From: Nocardia testacea NBRC 100365 | GTDB lineage: Bacteria; Actinomycetota; Actinomycetes; Mycobacteriales; Mycobacteriaceae | Reading direction: 5' to 3' | Assembly (NCBI RefSeq): GCF_000308775.1 | Contig: NZ_BAGJ01000127.1 | Span: 1 to 50,862 of the forward strand | DNA length: 50,862 nt | In this document: positions 1 through 9,444 of the stretch, piece after piece | How positions within the stretch are numbered: the first letter of the stretch is position 1 | How the letters are laid out: each line of letters starts with the position of its first letter | The notes under the pieces: generated by a model | Seen by the model: the letters and a program-made list of their open reading frames with translations, nothing else | Databases searched by the model: none | What the model was told of the DNA's origin: nothing | Translations under genes and position numbers: made by a program

Positions 1-2266
1 GGTCCTCGAGTTCGGCCAGCTCGCCGACCGCCTTCTCGTGTGCGGTTTCGGCGTCGGCGCGCTGGCCGGTCAGCCGCTCCGATTCGGCGTCGGCCGCGCG
101 GACGGCTGCGCCGAGCCGGCCGAGTCGCTCGTACACGGCATTGAGGGCCTGATCGGATTCGTGCAGGGCCAGCAGGGCGTGGTCGACCGCTTCTTTGCGA
201 TCGGACTGCTCTTCCAGCGCGCCGGCCAGGCTCGCCTCCAACTCCTCGGCGTGCCGGCGGGCGGCCACCAGATCGGCCTCCGCGGCATCGATACTCGCCT
301 GGATCTCCAACCGGCTCGGTGACCGATCCGAACCACCCACCAGCCACCCGGTGCCGGCCAGATCGCCCTCGCGGGTCACCACCCGTAGTTCCGGGCGCGC
401 GGCCAGCAGCGCGGACGCCGAGTCGAGGTCGTCGACCACCGCGACCCGGCGGGTCAGGGCCACCACCGCCGCGCGGATCGGGTCCGGGCAGTCCACCACG
501 TCCAGCAACCAGCGCGCCGGCCCGGGCAGCGCCGGGTCCGCGGCGTCCGCCGCCTCCGGACCCTCGTACACCAGCGCGGCGCGCCCACCGTCGGCCTTCC
601 CCAGTGCCCGCAGTGCGCTGAGCGCCGTCTCCCCCGTATCGGCCACCACCGCCTCGGCCACCGGGCCGAGGACCGCCGCGACCGCCGATTCGTACCCGGC
701 GTGTACCCGCAACTGCCCGGACAACGGGCCCAGCAGTCCGGCCGGCTGGTTCTCGGTGAGCCAGGCCGCGCCGTCGCGGCTGGCCAGGTTCATACCGAGC
801 GCTTCGATCCGCGCGGTCAGCGAGGCGACCAGGCGGCCGGCCTCCCGGTCCACGGCGCGCAGTTCGGTGACCCGGTGGTCGGCCAGTCCGAGCGCCTCCA
901 CGGCGTGCTCGTGCTGGGCGTCGAGCCCGGCCTCCCCGGCGTCCAGCTCGGCCAGTTCGTCCTGTACCCCGTCGAATTCCGATCGCGCCGCGGTTCCCCG
1001 GGCCCGGGCCTCGGTGATGGCGGTGGACAAGCGCACGATCTCGGCGTCGATCGATTGCGCGCGGGTACGCAGGTTTTCGACCTGCCCCGACAACCGGACC
1101 AGCCCCTCGCGCCGGTCGGCGATGGCCCGGACCGCGGCGAGATGCGCCTGTTCGGCGGCCTTGGCGGCATGCTCGCGTTCGCCCAGTCCCTCCCGCGCGG
1201 CTTCCAGTGTTTCGGTGGCCATTTCGACGGCCTCGCGCAGTTCGGCCTCCTCGGCCTCCACCCGGTCGGCTTCGGCCTCGAGCTGATCGGGATCGCGGCC
1301 GGTGTTCGTGGGAGCGGCCGTATCCAGGTGCCGGGCGCGGTCACCGGCGATCCGGATGGTCGCGTTGACCCGCTCGGAGAGGGCGGAGAGCTGGAACCAC
1401 AGTTGGCCGGCGGCCTCGGCCCCGGGGGTGAGCCGGGAGAGCCGGTATTCCTGCTGGGCGAGTGCGGCATTGGCGGCATCGAGTTCGGTGCGCACGGTGA
1501 TCTGCTGTTCCCGCGCATAGGCCTCTTTGCTCTGCTGACTCTCCAGTTCGTTGCGCCGGGTGACCAGATCGTCGGCGGCCAGCCGCAACCGGGCATCGCG
1601 CAGGTCCGCCTGCACCGTCTGCGCCCGGCGCGCGACCTCGGCCTGCCGGCCCAGCGGTTTGAGCTGGCGGCGGAGTTCGGTGGTGAGGTCGGTGAGCCGG
1701 GCCAGGTTGGCCTGCATCGCATCCAGTTTGCGAACGGCCTTTTCCTTGCGTTTGCGGTGTTTGAGTACGCCGGCGGCTTCCTCGATGAAGGCGCGCCGGT
1801 CCTCGGGACGCGATTCGAGGATCGCCGAGAGCTGCCCCTGCCCGACGATGACGTGCATTTCCCGGCCGATACCGGAGTCGCTGAGCAGTTCCTGCACATC
1901 CATGAGCCGGCAGGAGTTGCCGTTGATCTCGTATTCCCCGGCACCGTCGCGGAACATGCGGCGGGTGATGGAGACCTCGGCATAGTCGATGGGCAGGGCG
2001 CCGTCGGAATTGTCGATGGTCAGCGTGACCTCGGCGCGGCCCAGCGCCGCCCGCCCGGAGGTACCGGCGAAGATGACGTCCTGCATCTTCCCGCCGCGCA
2101 GCGCCTTGGCGCCCTGTTCGCCCATCACCCAGGTGAGGGCGTCCACGACATTCGATTTACCGGATCCGTTCGGTCCCACCACGCAGGTGATCCCGGGTTC
2201 GAAGCGCAGGGTCGTCGCGGACGCGAAGGACTTGAAACCCTTCAACGTCAAGCTCTTCAGGTGCAA
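1..2266 (-). CDS. smc: Chromosome segregation ATPase SMC (N-terminal 755 residues; C-terminus beyond window)
   Basis: Structural maintenance of chromosomes protein: with ScpA/ScpB it forms the bacterial condensin that organises and segregates the nucleoid. The frame reads from a TTG at 2266 into a typical SMC N-terminus ([14 protein letters not shown]) with Walker A GPNGSGKS at residues 31-38, followed by [21 protein letters not shown] long charged coiled coil begins near residue 165 and hinge-type sequence ([20 protein letters not shown]) lies around residue 510. The gene runs off the left edge in the second coiled coil, so the signature and Walker B motifs are not visible. TTG is chosen because no ATG/GTG lies closer and a purine-rich GGAGGCGGAAAGGG stretch sits just upstream. 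Gene order with acyP, osmC, fpg and rnc matches mycobacteria. Confidence 0.96.
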   Translation of the reverse strand, partial: MHLKSLTLKGFKSFASATTLRFEPGITCVVGPNGSGKSNVVDALTWVMGEQGAKALRGGKMQDVIFAGTSGRAALGRAEVTLTIDNSDGALPIDYAEVSITRRMFRDGAGEYEINGNSCRLMDVQELLSDSGIGREMHVIVGQGQLSAILESRPEDRRAFIEEAAGVLKHRKRKEKAVRKLDAMQANLARLTDLTTELRRQLKPLGRQAEVARRAQTVQADLRDARLRLAADDLVTRRNELESQQSKEAYAREQQITVRTELDAANAALAQQEYRLSRLTPGAEAAGQLWFQLSALSERVNATIRIAGDRARHLDTAAPTNTGRDPDQLEAEADRVEAEEAELREAVEMATETLEAAREGLGEREHAAKAAEQAHLAAVRAIADRREGLVRLSGQVENLRTRAQSIDAEIVRLSTAITEARARGTAARSEFDGVQDELAELDAGEAGLDAQHEHAVEALGLADHRVTELRAVDREAGRLVASLTARIEALGMNLASRDGAAWLTENQPAGLLGPLSGQLRVHAGYESAVAAVLGPVAEAVVADTGETALSALRALGKADGGRAALVYEGPEAADAADPALPGPARWLLDVVDCPDPIRAAVVALTRRVAVVDDLDSASALLAARPELRVVTREGDLAGTGWLVGGSDRSPSRLEIQASIDAAEADLVAARRHAEELEASLAGALEEQSDRKEAVDHALLALHESDQALNAVYERLGRLGAAVRAADAESERLTGQRADAETAHEKAVGELAELED

Positions 2267-2446
2267 CGCCGACGACCCTTTCCGCCTCCGTGACTGCCCG
2301 CCTCGCCCAGGCCGATCAGCCATGCTATCGGCCCGCGGCGCCGTGTCACCGACCGGCGCACCGGCCGTGGCCGATCGATTGCCGGTACACCGGCGACCCG
2401 TGGCCGGGCGTTCGCACCGGCCGGATGTCACGAAGGCTACCGGGCG

Positions 2447-2866
2447 TTATATCTTCCGGCGATGGCGGTGGCCGCTCTCGATACCGGTTGCCGCCCGTAC
2501 TGCCAGCACCGCACCCCACGGGCCGATGACCCATATGGGCCAGAAATAGGTGAACTCCCCGACGCCCAGCGAGATCGCGCCCCAGATCACCAGCACCAGC
2601 ACGCTGACCGTGAGCCACGCGGTGGCCTCGATCCGCTGCCAGATCGGGAAACGCGGACGCGTCGCCACCGAACGCACCGGCGCCAAGGCGGGCAGGTCCG
2701 CGAGCACGCCGGTGAGTTCCTCGCGGGTGGCGGTGCGGTACACCTGCGCCACGCGCTGGTCGTATTCGGTGAGATCGATACGGCCGTCGCCGAGATGGCG
2801 GCTCAGATCGCGCACGATGCGATCGCGTTCGGCGTCCGAGGCCCGGGTTCCCGTCGTGATCTCCAT
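2447..2866 (-). CDS. DUF1707 (SHOCT-like) domain membrane protein
   Basis: A 139-residue protein. Residues about 8-58 match the DUF1707 module common in actinobacteria (RASDAERDRIVRDLSRHLGDG then L-T-EYDQRV), usually a small helical domain placed before membrane segments. Two hydrophobic segments follow (about residues 85-102 and 108-125), then a short basic tail, suggesting a two-helix membrane protein with a cytoplasmic N-terminus. The ATG at 2866 is preferred over the longer frame (2911) because AAGGGGAG lies 7 nt upstream. The function of the family is not known. The promoter just upstream contains a large perfect palindrome (2898-2933), so the gene is probably regulated by a dimeric repressor encoded elsewhere. 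Confidence 0.85.
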   Translation of the reverse strand: MEITTGTRASDAERDRIVRDLSRHLGDGRIDLTEYDQRVAQVYRTATREELTGVLADLPALAPVRSVATRPRFPIWQRIEATAWLTVSVLVLVIWGAISLGVGEFTYFWPIWVIGPWGAVLAVRAATGIESGHRHRRKI

Positions 2867-2897
2867 AACCGCTCCCCTTACAGGTCGGACCACATTC

Positions 2898-2942
2898 CAC
2901 AGTGGATGCACTCAGAGTGCACCTTCCACTGTGTTATGTCAA
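2898..2942 (-). promoter_or_regulatory. Promoter and nested palindromic operator of the DUF1707 gene
   Basis: On the minus strand a consensus -35 TTGACA (2942-2937) is followed after 17 nt by CACTCT (2919-2914), a plausible -10. Overlapping the -10 is the perfect 15-bp palindrome TGCACTCAGAGTGCA (2907-2921, 7-1-7). This is flanked by a second inverted pair, CACAGTGGA (2898-2906) and TCCACTGTG (2925-2933). The arrangement is what a TetR-type or similar dimeric repressor would occupy to block RNA polymerase. No regulator gene is adjacent. The palindromes are directly visible; promoter and repressor roles are inferred. Confidence 0.6.
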
Positions 2943-2961
2943 GGGTTGCGGTGCGCCACGA

Positions 2962-3258
2962 CTACCGTTCGGCGAAACCGGCCGGCCCGCCCCGCGCCGG
3001 TTCCCACGACTCGACCACCAGATCCACCCGGCCGGGGGTGTCCCCTGACCGCAACAGCGCCAGCAACCGCTCGGCCGCGGCGCGTGGCCCCTCCGCCACC
3101 ACGTGCACCCTGCCGTCGGCCGCGTTCGTGGCGTGCCCGGTGAGGCCGAGTTCCAGCGCCCGTGCCCGCGTCCACCACCGGAAGCCCACGCCCTGCACGT
3201 ATCCGTGCACCCAGGCGCTCAATCGCACCGGGTCGGTCCCGTCCTCGGCCGCGGTCAC
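2962..3258 (-). CDS. acyP: Acylphosphatase
   Basis: A 98-residue acylphosphatase, hydrolysing carboxyl-phosphate bonds of acylphosphates. The signature [11 protein letters not shown] is at residues 19-29, with the catalytic Arg at 27; the catalytic Asn is at about 45 in [11 protein letters not shown]. The single alpha/beta domain has normal family length. It starts with GTG at 3258, two bases after the stop of the osmC-type gene, so the two are very likely translationally coupled. In mycobacteria acyP also lies between osmC and smc. Confidence 0.93.
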   Translation of the reverse strand: MTAAEDGTDPVRLSAWVHGYVQGVGFRWWTRARALELGLTGHATNAADGRVHVVAEGPRAAAERLLALLRSGDTPGRVDLVVESWEPARGGPAGFAER

Positions 3259-3260
3259 GA

Positions 3261-3743
3261 TCAGTCGACCGTGTCGATATCGAACGACAACGTCACCTTG
3301 CTGCCGGCCTTCAGCGTGCGGCCGACCGTGCAGACCTTGTCGATGGCCCGCTGCACCGTCACCAGCAACCGGTCCCGGGCCGCCGCGTCGAGCTCGCTGA
3401 GGTCGAGTTCGAAGACCTCGTCGAGCTGCGGATACACCTCGTTCTCCCGGTCCGCGGCCCCGGAGACGCGGATGGTGGCGTCGTAGTCGTCGCCGAGCCG
3501 CCGCGACAGCGGAAAATCCGAGCTCATCCCCGAGCAGGCCGCCAGCGCGATCTTCAGCAGCTCACCGGGGGTGAACACGCCGGGTACGCCCTCGGACCCG
3601 ATGAGTACCTCGGCGCCACGTGAACTGTGACCGGTGTAGCGGCGGGTACCCGTCCGCTCCACCCAGAGGGTTGTCGGCCCGTCCTGCGCCGCGGGGGCCG
3701 TACCGCCCGCCGGGGCGGATGCCGCAGAGGTGTTGTCAACCAT
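3261..3743 (-). CDS. OsmC/Ohr family protein
   Basis: A 160-residue OsmC-fold protein; the family reduces organic hydroperoxides through a pair of cysteines. The two expected cysteines are present: C70 in [17 protein letters not shown] and C138 in KVCTVGRTL. The first 20 residues are Ala/Pro-rich and poorly conserved. The ATG at 3743 is preferred to the longer 3782 start because an AGGA-type SD precedes it and family similarity begins shortly after. It overlaps nothing but is followed within 2 nt by acyP. Substrate (organic peroxide or another thiol-reactive compound) cannot be decided from sequence. Confidence 0.88.
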   Translation of the reverse strand: MVDNTSAASAPAGGTAPAAQDGPTTLWVERTGTRRYTGHSSRGAEVLIGSEGVPGVFTPGELLKIALAACSGMSSDFPLSRRLGDDYDATIRVSGAADRENEVYPQLDEVFELDLSELDAAARDRLLVTVQRAIDKVCTVGRTLKAGSKVTLSFDIDTVD

Positions 3744-3797
3744 GCTCGCGATCCTGCCATCCGCCTTCGCCGCACCGCGCACCCGTCCTCGGCCGAA

Positions 3798-3941
3798 TCA
3801 GCGCCGGGGCGGCCGACGACGGCCGCGCACCGGCACCCGGACCCGCCGCTCGTCGCGGGCGTCGAGAATCACGGCCACGGCTCGCAGCAGGAGCAGACCG
3901 AAGACGAATCCGGCGATCAACGCGCACGCCACCAGGGACAT
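3798..3941 (-). CDS. Hypothetical small membrane protein (47 aa)
   Basis: Short frame starting at an ATG (3941) preceded by a GGGAGAGGAC SD-like stretch. Residues about 3-27 form one hydrophobic helix (ACALIAGFVFGLLLLRAVAV), followed by a very basic tail (RVRVPVRGRRRPPRR), which predicts an inner-membrane single-pass peptide with a cytoplasmic C-terminus. It lies 54 nt upstream of the osmC-type gene on the same strand. I do not recognise a family. The SD plus clean membrane segment support it; length and composition leave doubt. Confidence 0.4.
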   Translation of the reverse strand: MSLVACALIAGFVFGLLLLRAVAVILDARDERRVRVPVRGRRRPPRR

Positions 3942-4222
3942 GGCCGTCCTCTCCCGTCCGGTTCCCGGCGCCGGGGTCCTCCGGCGCCGTACCGTGCCCG
4001 TTGTGCCGGGAAGTTCCGGTCGTTCAGGTCGGTACGTCGCGAAACTACTCCGCCCAGACGGCGGGCGCACTCGATCCTTACGCGTTGTTCACGCGACGTG
4101 CGCGGGTTCACGACCTCGGGCACCGGCGCACCGCCGGCCGGCCGCACGGGCCCTATATGTCCCGCGGGACGCCACGGACCTGCCGTACACGGCCGACGCC
4201 ACCGTCACCGCACCGAGCATCG
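3942..4222. other. Intergenic stretch without a supported gene
   Basis: About 280 nt between the small membrane protein and the PstS-like gene, both minus strand. Frames open here are overlapping, Arg/Pro-rich and lack SD sequences, so I regard them as GC-driven chance frames. No strong hairpin or repeat was seen. Confidence 0.5.
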
Positions 4223-5743
4223 TCAGCCGCGTGGCCGGCACAGCGCGGGGTCGGCCAGGTCGGCACACGGGAGATTTCCGTACGACCGGATCACGTCCTG
4301 CCCGGCCTCACCGACGAGGAACCGCAGGAAACCCGCTCCCAGCGAGTCCGGCGCGAAATCGCCGTGGCCGAACGCGTACTCCACTCCCCAGAACGGGTAG
4401 CCGCCCGCGGCGAGCTCCTCCCGGGTGGCGCGCCGGCCGTTTATCGTCACCCCGACCACCCCCGGGGTATTGCCGGCGTCGGCGGATTCGCTGTAACCGA
4501 TCGCACCGGTGGTGGCAGCGACCTCGGCGAGCATATCGTCGGTGTAGAGCGTCTGGCAGCGTCCGGCGGCCGTACCTCGCCGCAGTTCACGGCAGGTCGC
4601 TCCCGGTTCGGGCGGCTGGGCGGAATCGAGCAGGCGGGTTTCGAAGGTCCAGCGCGAGCCCGACCCGGCATAGCGATTGATCACGCGTACCGGTTGATCG
4701 GCGCCGCCCACCTCACGCCAGTTCGATACACGTCCCTGGAACAGGTCGCCGATCTGCCCGGCCGTCAGATCCCGCACCCCCGCACTCGGATGGACGACCA
4801 CCGAGAACAGCGATACCGCCAGCGGCCGCTGCACGAGAGCGGGGTAATCCACGCCCTTGGGGGCGTCACCGATCGCGAGGAGCCCGCCGTGATCACCGGC
4901 TTCCTCCTCGAGCCGGTCCATACCGCGTTCGCTGCCCTCGAAGCCGAAGGCGAAACCGGCGCCGGGACAGGTCTGTTCGTAGATCCGGGCCGCCTCCCGG
5001 ATGACGGGCTCGAAGGCGGTCGAACCGACCACGGTCAACTCACCGGCCGCGCAACCCAGCGGCGCGGGCTCGGGTTCGGCGATATCGATGACCGTCATGG
5101 CCGCGATGACCAGCACGAGGAAGCCGGTGAGCGCCACCATCAGCAGCGAGACCCCGGTCCGGCCTTTGGTTTTGGCGATACCCCCACCGGTGACCACCCC
5201 GTGCATGACCGGGTCGGGGTAGGGGCCGTGGCCCGAGGTGCGTTCCAGCGTGGCCAGGATCTTGTAGTGATCGTTGCGGTTCAGCGGGACCTTCGGCAGG
5301 TCGATCACACCGACACCCTGCTCCGGTTGCCGGTGCCCGAAGCCCGAATCGGGTTCGAAACGGACGGCCAGGCCCGGATTGCTCAACTCGGTGACCGCCA
5401 TCCCGATCACCTTGCGGTCCGGGAAATGCAGGTGCAGACCGGCCTGGCTGTTCTGCGCGGTCACGTAGTCGGCGGCATCGATCGTGGTGGCGCCGTTGTT
5501 CTCGATCCGTACCAGCACTACCGACAGGTCCTGCAGATTACGCTCGGCGCCGTCGGCGGTCTGCCGCAGCTGCCGCAGCGCACCCGCGTGCCCGGACTCG
5601 GCCTCCCCGATGACCGGGGTGTCCATCTGCACCCGCCACCCCAGCCGTTTCCGGCCGACGAACACGAACTCCCACAGGAACGCGCCCACCGGTATCGCGA
5701 TACCGGCCAGTGGCAGAACAAGATTGAGCAACAGCTCGCTCAC
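4223..5743 (-). CDS. Membrane-anchored PstS-like substrate-binding protein
   Basis: A 506-residue protein in three parts. Residues about 4-25 are a hydrophobic N-terminal helix. Residues 35-185 form a soluble region of no family I recognise. A second hydrophobic helix (VSLLMVALTGFLVLVIAAMT, about 199-218) leads into a C-terminal periplasmic-binding-protein type 2 domain resembling phosphate-binding PstS: VGSTAFEPVI, then DLFQGRVSNWREVGG, RYAGSGSRWTFE and IGYSESAD. There is no lipobox and no pstCAB partner nearby, so it is probably not a standard ABC transporter component. A ligand sensor or an envelope phosphate-binding factor is possible. The gene stands alone between the small membrane protein and the HhH-PHP gene. 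Confidence 0.8.
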   Translation of the reverse strand: MSELLLNLVLPLAGIAIPVGAFLWEFVFVGRKRLGWRVQMDTPVIGEAESGHAGALRQLRQTADGAERNLQDLSVVLVRIENNGATTIDAADYVTAQNSQAGLHLHFPDRKVIGMAVTELSNPGLAVRFEPDSGFGHRQPEQGVGVIDLPKVPLNRNDHYKILATLERTSGHGPYPDPVMHGVVTGGGIAKTKGRTGVSLLMVALTGFLVLVIAAMTVIDIAEPEPAPLGCAAGELTVVGSTAFEPVIREAARIYEQTCPGAGFAFGFEGSERGMDRLEEEAGDHGGLLAIGDAPKGVDYPALVQRPLAVSLFSVVVHPSAGVRDLTAGQIGDLFQGRVSNWREVGGADQPVRVINRYAGSGSRWTFETRLLDSAQPPEPGATCRELRRGTAAGRCQTLYTDDMLAEVAATTGAIGYSESADAGNTPGVVGVTINGRRATREELAAGGYPFWGVEYAFGHGDFAPDSLGAGFLRFLVGEAGQDVIRSYGNLPCADLADPALCRPRG

Positions 5744-5903
5744 CAGCGGCTACCCTCCCCCGAATCGGCATAATTCTCACCATCTTCGGCCACCGGAAAG
5801 AGAACCCGGCTGCGCACGTGAACTATTCCAGCGGTATTCACCATGCGGTCACCGGCGGCCCGGGCGCGGTGATCATCCCCGTCGGTCGGGACGGGTCGCC
5901 CGG

Positions 5904-6968
5904 TCAACCGCCGGAAGCGCGCGTCCACTCCAGCAGTTCGTCCACCGGGCGAGTGTTCACGATCCGCTCCGGCGGAACCTGCGCGGCCACCGCGCGGGCG
6001 CAGCCGTAGCCCTGCCAATCCAACTGGCCCGGTGCGTGCGCGTCGGTATCGATGGAGAACTCGCAGCCCATCTCCACGGCGAGCCGAATCAACCGGGACG
6101 GCGGGTCCCGTCGTTCGGGCCGGCTGTTGATCTCGACCGCCGTACCGTAGCGGCGGCAGGCCTCGAAAACGATCCGGGCGTCGAAGTCCGATTCCGGTCT
6201 GGTACCGCGCCCGCCTTCGACCAACCGGCCGGTGCAGTGGCCGAGCACATCGACATTCGGGTTCGCCACCGCGTACACCATCCGCCGGGTCATGGTGTCG
6301 CGGTCGTCGCGCAACCGCGAATGCACACTGGCGACGACGATATCGAGTTCGGCGAGCAGATCGGCGTCCTGATCGAGTGAGCCGTCGTCGAGGATGTCGA
6401 CCTCGATCCCGGTCAGTACCCGCAGCGGCGCCGGCTCCGCGTTCAGTTCGGCCACCACATCGAGCTGGCGCCGCAGCCGATCGGCCGAGAGCCCGTTCGC
6501 CACCGTCAGCCGCGGCGAATGGTCGGTGAGCGCGCAGTACTCGTGCCCGATCGCAGCCGCACAGGCCATCATCTCGGCGATCGGGCTGCCGCCGTCGGAC
6601 CAGTCCGAATGGGTGTGCAGGTCGCCGCGCAGCAATTCACGCAGGGGCGCGCCCGGAGCACCGATCGGTTCCGCGGCGGCGCGGAGTTCGGCCAGATAGC
6701 GGGGGACGGCCCCGCCGTACGCCTCCTCGATCACCGCGGCGGTCTTGGGGCCGATCCCGGCCAGCTCCTGCCAGCTGTGGTCGCGGCGGTGCCGGTCGGC
6801 CGCGGCGTCGTCGAGGCCGGCGAGGACATCGGCGGCTCTGCGGTAGGCCTTCACCCGATGCGTCTGCGCCCGGTCGCGTTCGAGCCAGAACCCGATCTCA
6901 CGCAGGGCCGCGACGGGCCCCGGAGCGGGTGTTCCGGCCGCGTCCGGCCCCGGCGACTCGCCCGCCAC
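5904..6968 (-). CDS. HhH-PHP phosphoesterase (PolX-like N-terminus, no polymerase core)
   Basis: A 354-residue protein. Residues about 15-95 resemble the helix-hairpin-helix DNA-binding N-terminal module of family X polymerases (RVKAYRRAADVL, ELAGIGPKTAAVIEEA). From about residue 113 a PHP phosphoesterase domain follows with its metal-binding motifs in order: GDLHTHSDWSDGG, ALTDHS, TGIEVDIL, VASVHSR, LGHCTGR and SIDTDAHAPGQL. The palm/fingers polymerase domain normally present in bacterial PolX is absent. A role as a 3'-phosphoesterase or nuclease in DNA repair is an inference. It ends 160 nt before the PstS-like gene and starts 4 nt after the end of the reductase gene upstream. Confidence 0.85.
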   Translation of the reverse strand: MAGESPGPDAAGTPAPGPVAALREIGFWLERDRAQTHRVKAYRRAADVLAGLDDAAADRHRRDHSWQELAGIGPKTAAVIEEAYGGAVPRYLAELRAAAEPIGAPGAPLRELLRGDLHTHSDWSDGGSPIAEMMACAAAIGHEYCALTDHSPRLTVANGLSADRLRRQLDVVAELNAEPAPLRVLTGIEVDILDDGSLDQDADLLAELDIVVASVHSRLRDDRDTMTRRMVYAVANPNVDVLGHCTGRLVEGGRGTRPESDFDARIVFEACRRYGTAVEINSRPERRDPPSRLIRLAVEMGCEFSIDTDAHAPGQLDWQGYGCARAVAAQVPPERIVNTRPVDELLEWTRASGG

Positions 6969-6971
6969 CGC

Positions 6972-7553
6972 CTAACCCACCCGGCCGTACTTCACGAAGG
7001 CGACACCGTCCTCGAAGACCTGGCTGGTGATCACCCGGAAACACGCCGGATCCGGCAGCTGCGGGCCGGTGCCGAACAGCGGCCGCCCGCGGCCCAGCAC
7101 GATCGGATACAGCTTCAGGAAGACCTGGTCTATCTCCGGCAGTAGCGCCCGGGCGAGCTCGCCGCCACCGCACAACCAGATGCCGAGGCCCGGCTCCCGT
7201 TTGAGTTCGGCCACCGCGGCGACCGGATCGGCGCCGATCAGCGCCACCGCCGGGTCCGGTGGCTCGGTGAGTGTCGTGGACACCACGTACTGCCGCAGAT
7301 GCGCGTACGGGTTCGCGGTGCCGGTACGGACCCCGAAATCGTGGGTCCGGCGGCCCATGATCACGGTGTCGAAGTTCGCGTTGCGTTTGGTGATACCCAG
7401 TGATTCGCGCACCCGCGACGGCAGCGTTTCCGGGTACTGCGCGGTGATGGCGGGCCCGTGATCACCGCCGACCGGGAAGAAGTCCACCGAGCCGTCCTCG
7501 GTGGCGATGAACCCATCGATGGTGGCCGCGACGTAGTAGGTGAGCTTGCGCAT
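6972..7553 (-). CDS. Dihydrofolate reductase / RibD C-terminal fold family protein
   Basis: A 193-residue NAD(P)H-dependent reductase of the DHFR-like superfamily (RibD C-terminal type): MRKLTYYVAATIDGFIA at the start, GRRTHDFG in the middle and GIWLCGGGELARALL near residue 130, which is the nucleotide-binding glycine-rich motif. Such proteins are common in actinobacteria and their substrates are mostly unknown. The ATG at 7553 has a GGGAGG SD 6 nt upstream; the longer frame to 7742 crosses into fpg and is rejected. It ends 3 nt before the PHP gene, so the two are probably co-transcribed. Confidence 0.85.
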   Translation of the reverse strand: MRKLTYYVAATIDGFIATEDGSVDFFPVGGDHGPAITAQYPETLPSRVRESLGITKRNANFDTVIMGRRTHDFGVRTGTANPYAHLRQYVVSTTLTEPPDPAVALIGADPVAAVAELKREPGLGIWLCGGGELARALLPEIDQVFLKLYPIVLGRGRPLFGTGPQLPDPACFRVITSQVFEDGVAFVKYGRVG

Positions 7554-7633
7554 GGCCTGCCTCCCAGACGGACCGGTCGGTGATCTTGCGAGGCCCACCG
7601 TAACCCGCCGCCGGGCCGGGCGCGAGGGGGTCG

Positions 7634-8521
7634 TCAGGAGGAAATGCGGCGTCCGCGCGGTGGCGGCTGGCAGCGTGGGCAGGAATAGGACGAGCGGTTC
7701 ATGAACTTCTCCCGCACGATCACCGCGCCGCAGCGCGGGCACGGCCGGTCACCGCGCCCGTACACCGCCAGAGCGCGCTCGAAGTAGCCGGATTCGCCGT
7801 TCACATTGACGTACAGGGCGTCGAAGGAGGTACCGCCCGCGGCGAGCGCGTCGGTCATCACCGCGTGGGCCTCGCCGAGCAGGGTGCGCAAAACTGGACG
7901 GGTGAGCGTCGAGGCGATCCGGCCACCGTGCACCTTCGCCCGCCACAGCGCCTCGTCGGCGTAGATGTTGCCGATCCCGGAGACCACGGCCTGATCCAGC
8001 AGCACCCGTTTGATCTCGGTGTTCTTGGTCCGCAACACAGCGACGACCCGTTCGGTATCGAAGCGGGGGTCCAGCGGGTCCCGGGCGATATGCGCGAGCA
8101 GGTCGGGCAGCAGATCACCGTCCACCTCCACCAGCGGCGCCAGCACCCAGCCGCCGAAGGTGCGCTGGTCGACGAAACGCAGCTCGCGCCCATCGTCGAG
8201 GGTCGCCCGGATGTGCGCGTGCTTCTCCACCGGGGCATCGGCGGGCTGCACCAGCATCTGCCCGCTCATACCGAGATGGACGACCAGCGCGGTATCGGCG
8301 GGTCCGCCGCCGGGTTCGTCGAAGGTGAGCCACAGATACTTGCCGCGTCGCTGCGCCGCGGCCACCGTGAGCCCGGTGAGCCGCGCCGCCATATCGGCCG
8401 CGCCCGCTTCGTGCCGGCGCACCGACCGCGCATGGGTGACCGTGACCGATTCGACGGTTCGCCCGCACAGATGTTCGGTGAGGCCGCGGCGTACGACCTC
8501 CACCTCGGGGAGTTCGGGCAT
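7634..8521 (-). CDS. fpg: Formamidopyrimidine-DNA glycosylase (MutM/Fpg)
   Basis: A 295-residue base-excision repair glycosylase/AP lyase removing 8-oxoguanine and formamidopyrimidines. It begins [14 protein letters not shown], with Pro2 as catalytic nucleophile and Glu3 adjacent. RRGKYLWL supplies the conserved Lys near residue 60, and [13 protein letters not shown] is the H2TH helix. A C-terminal zinc finger has CPRCG...CPRC and ends in Arg-rich sequence. Full family length. Its start abuts the rnc stop directly, giving the rnc-fpg pair common to actinobacteria. Confidence 0.96.
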   Translation of the reverse strand: MPELPEVEVVRRGLTEHLCGRTVESVTVTHARSVRRHEAGAADMAARLTGLTVAAAQRRGKYLWLTFDEPGGGPADTALVVHLGMSGQMLVQPADAPVEKHAHIRATLDDGRELRFVDQRTFGGWVLAPLVEVDGDLLPDLLAHIARDPLDPRFDTERVVAVLRTKNTEIKRVLLDQAVVSGIGNIYADEALWRAKVHGGRIASTLTRPVLRTLLGEAHAVMTDALAAGGTSFDALYVNVNGESGYFERALAVYGRGDRPCPRCGAVIVREKFMNRSSYSCPRCQPPPRGRRISS

Positions 8522-9244
8522 TCAGGATTCGCCGGTCAACGCGCGGTAGGCCGCGCCCGCCGCCTTCTGCTCGGCCTCTTTCTTCGACCGGCCGACTCCC
8601 TGACCGTAGGCATCACCGGCGATCACAGTGGTCGCGGTGAATTCCTTGTCGTGGTCGGGACCGGTCGAGGTGATCTCGTAGCTGGGCACACCGAGACCGC
8701 GTTCGGCGGTCAGCTCCTGCAGACTGGTCTTGAAGTCCAGTCCCGCGCCCATCCGCGGTCCGCGCTCGAGCAGCTCGGCGAACAGCCGCAGCACGACCTC
8801 GCGGGCCACGTCGATACCGTGCTCGAGGTGGACGGCGCCGAGCAGCGATTCCATCCCGTCGGCGAGGATGCTGGGCTTGTCCCGGCCGCCGGTGAGTTCC
8901 TCACCCTTGCCGAGCAGCAGATGCGCGCCCAGTCCACCCTCACCCAGGTTGCGTGCCACCTCGGCGAGCGCGTGCATGTTCACCACACTCGCGCGCAGCT
9001 TGGCCAGCTCACCCTCGGATTTCTCCGGATGCTCGTGGTAGAGCCGTTCGGTGATGCTCAGACCGAGCACCGAGTCCCCGAGGAACTCGAGCCGCTCATT
9101 GGTCGGCAGGCCGCCGTTCTCGTACGCGTACGAGCGATGGGTCAGCGCCAATCGCAACAACTCCGGAGCCACCTCGACGCCCAGGGCGGCGAGCAGGCCC
9201 GAATGATCACCCGGTTCACCGGGTTCGTCTTTACCCGCGGTCAA
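8522..9244 (-). CDS. rnc: Ribonuclease III
   Basis: A 240-residue double-strand-specific endoribonuclease that processes rRNA precursors and structured RNAs. The RNase III signature [12 protein letters not shown] lies near residues 48-59 and the second acidic site follows in [19 protein letters not shown]-terminal dsRNA-binding domain (from about residue 165) ends with [18 protein letters not shown]. It starts with TTG at 9244; no ATG/GTG is available in the first 25 codons. It lies between rpmF and fpg, the usual actinobacterial order. Confidence 0.95.
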   Translation of the reverse strand: MTAGKDEPGEPGDHSGLLAALGVEVAPELLRLALTHRSYAYENGGLPTNERLEFLGDSVLGLSITERLYHEHPEKSEGELAKLRASVVNMHALAEVARNLGEGGLGAHLLLGKGEELTGGRDKPSILADGMESLLGAVHLEHGIDVAREVVLRLFAELLERGPRMGAGLDFKTSLQELTAERGLGVPSYEITSTGPDHDKEFTATTVIAGDAYGQGVGRSKKEAEQKAAGAAYRALTGES

Positions 9245-9259
9245 CGGTCGACCCGGGGG

Positions 9260-9442
9260 TCAGACGGCGGAGACGACCTGGCGGCCCTTGTAAGTACCGC
9301 AGGAGGGGCACGCGATATGCGGCGGGGTCTTCTGGCCACAGGCCCGGTTCGGGCAGGTGATCAGGGTGGGGGCGGCGGCCTTCCACTGGCTGCGCCGCGA
9401 CCGGGTGTTGGAACGGGACATCCGGCGCTTGGGAACGGCCAC
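9260..9442 (-). CDS. rpmF: 50S ribosomal protein L32
   Basis: A 60-residue L32: [20 protein letters not shown] followed by a zinc ribbon with two cysteine pairs (CPNRAC near residue 30 and CPSC near 45), the zinc-containing form. It starts 3 nt after the upstream DUF177 gene ends and is followed by rnc 15 nt downstream, the conserved yceD-rpmF-rnc arrangement. Confidence 0.97.
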   Translation of the reverse strand: MAVPKRRMSRSNTRSRRSQWKAAAPTLITCPNRACGQKTPPHIACPSCGTYKGRQVVSAV

Positions 9443-9444
9443 GA

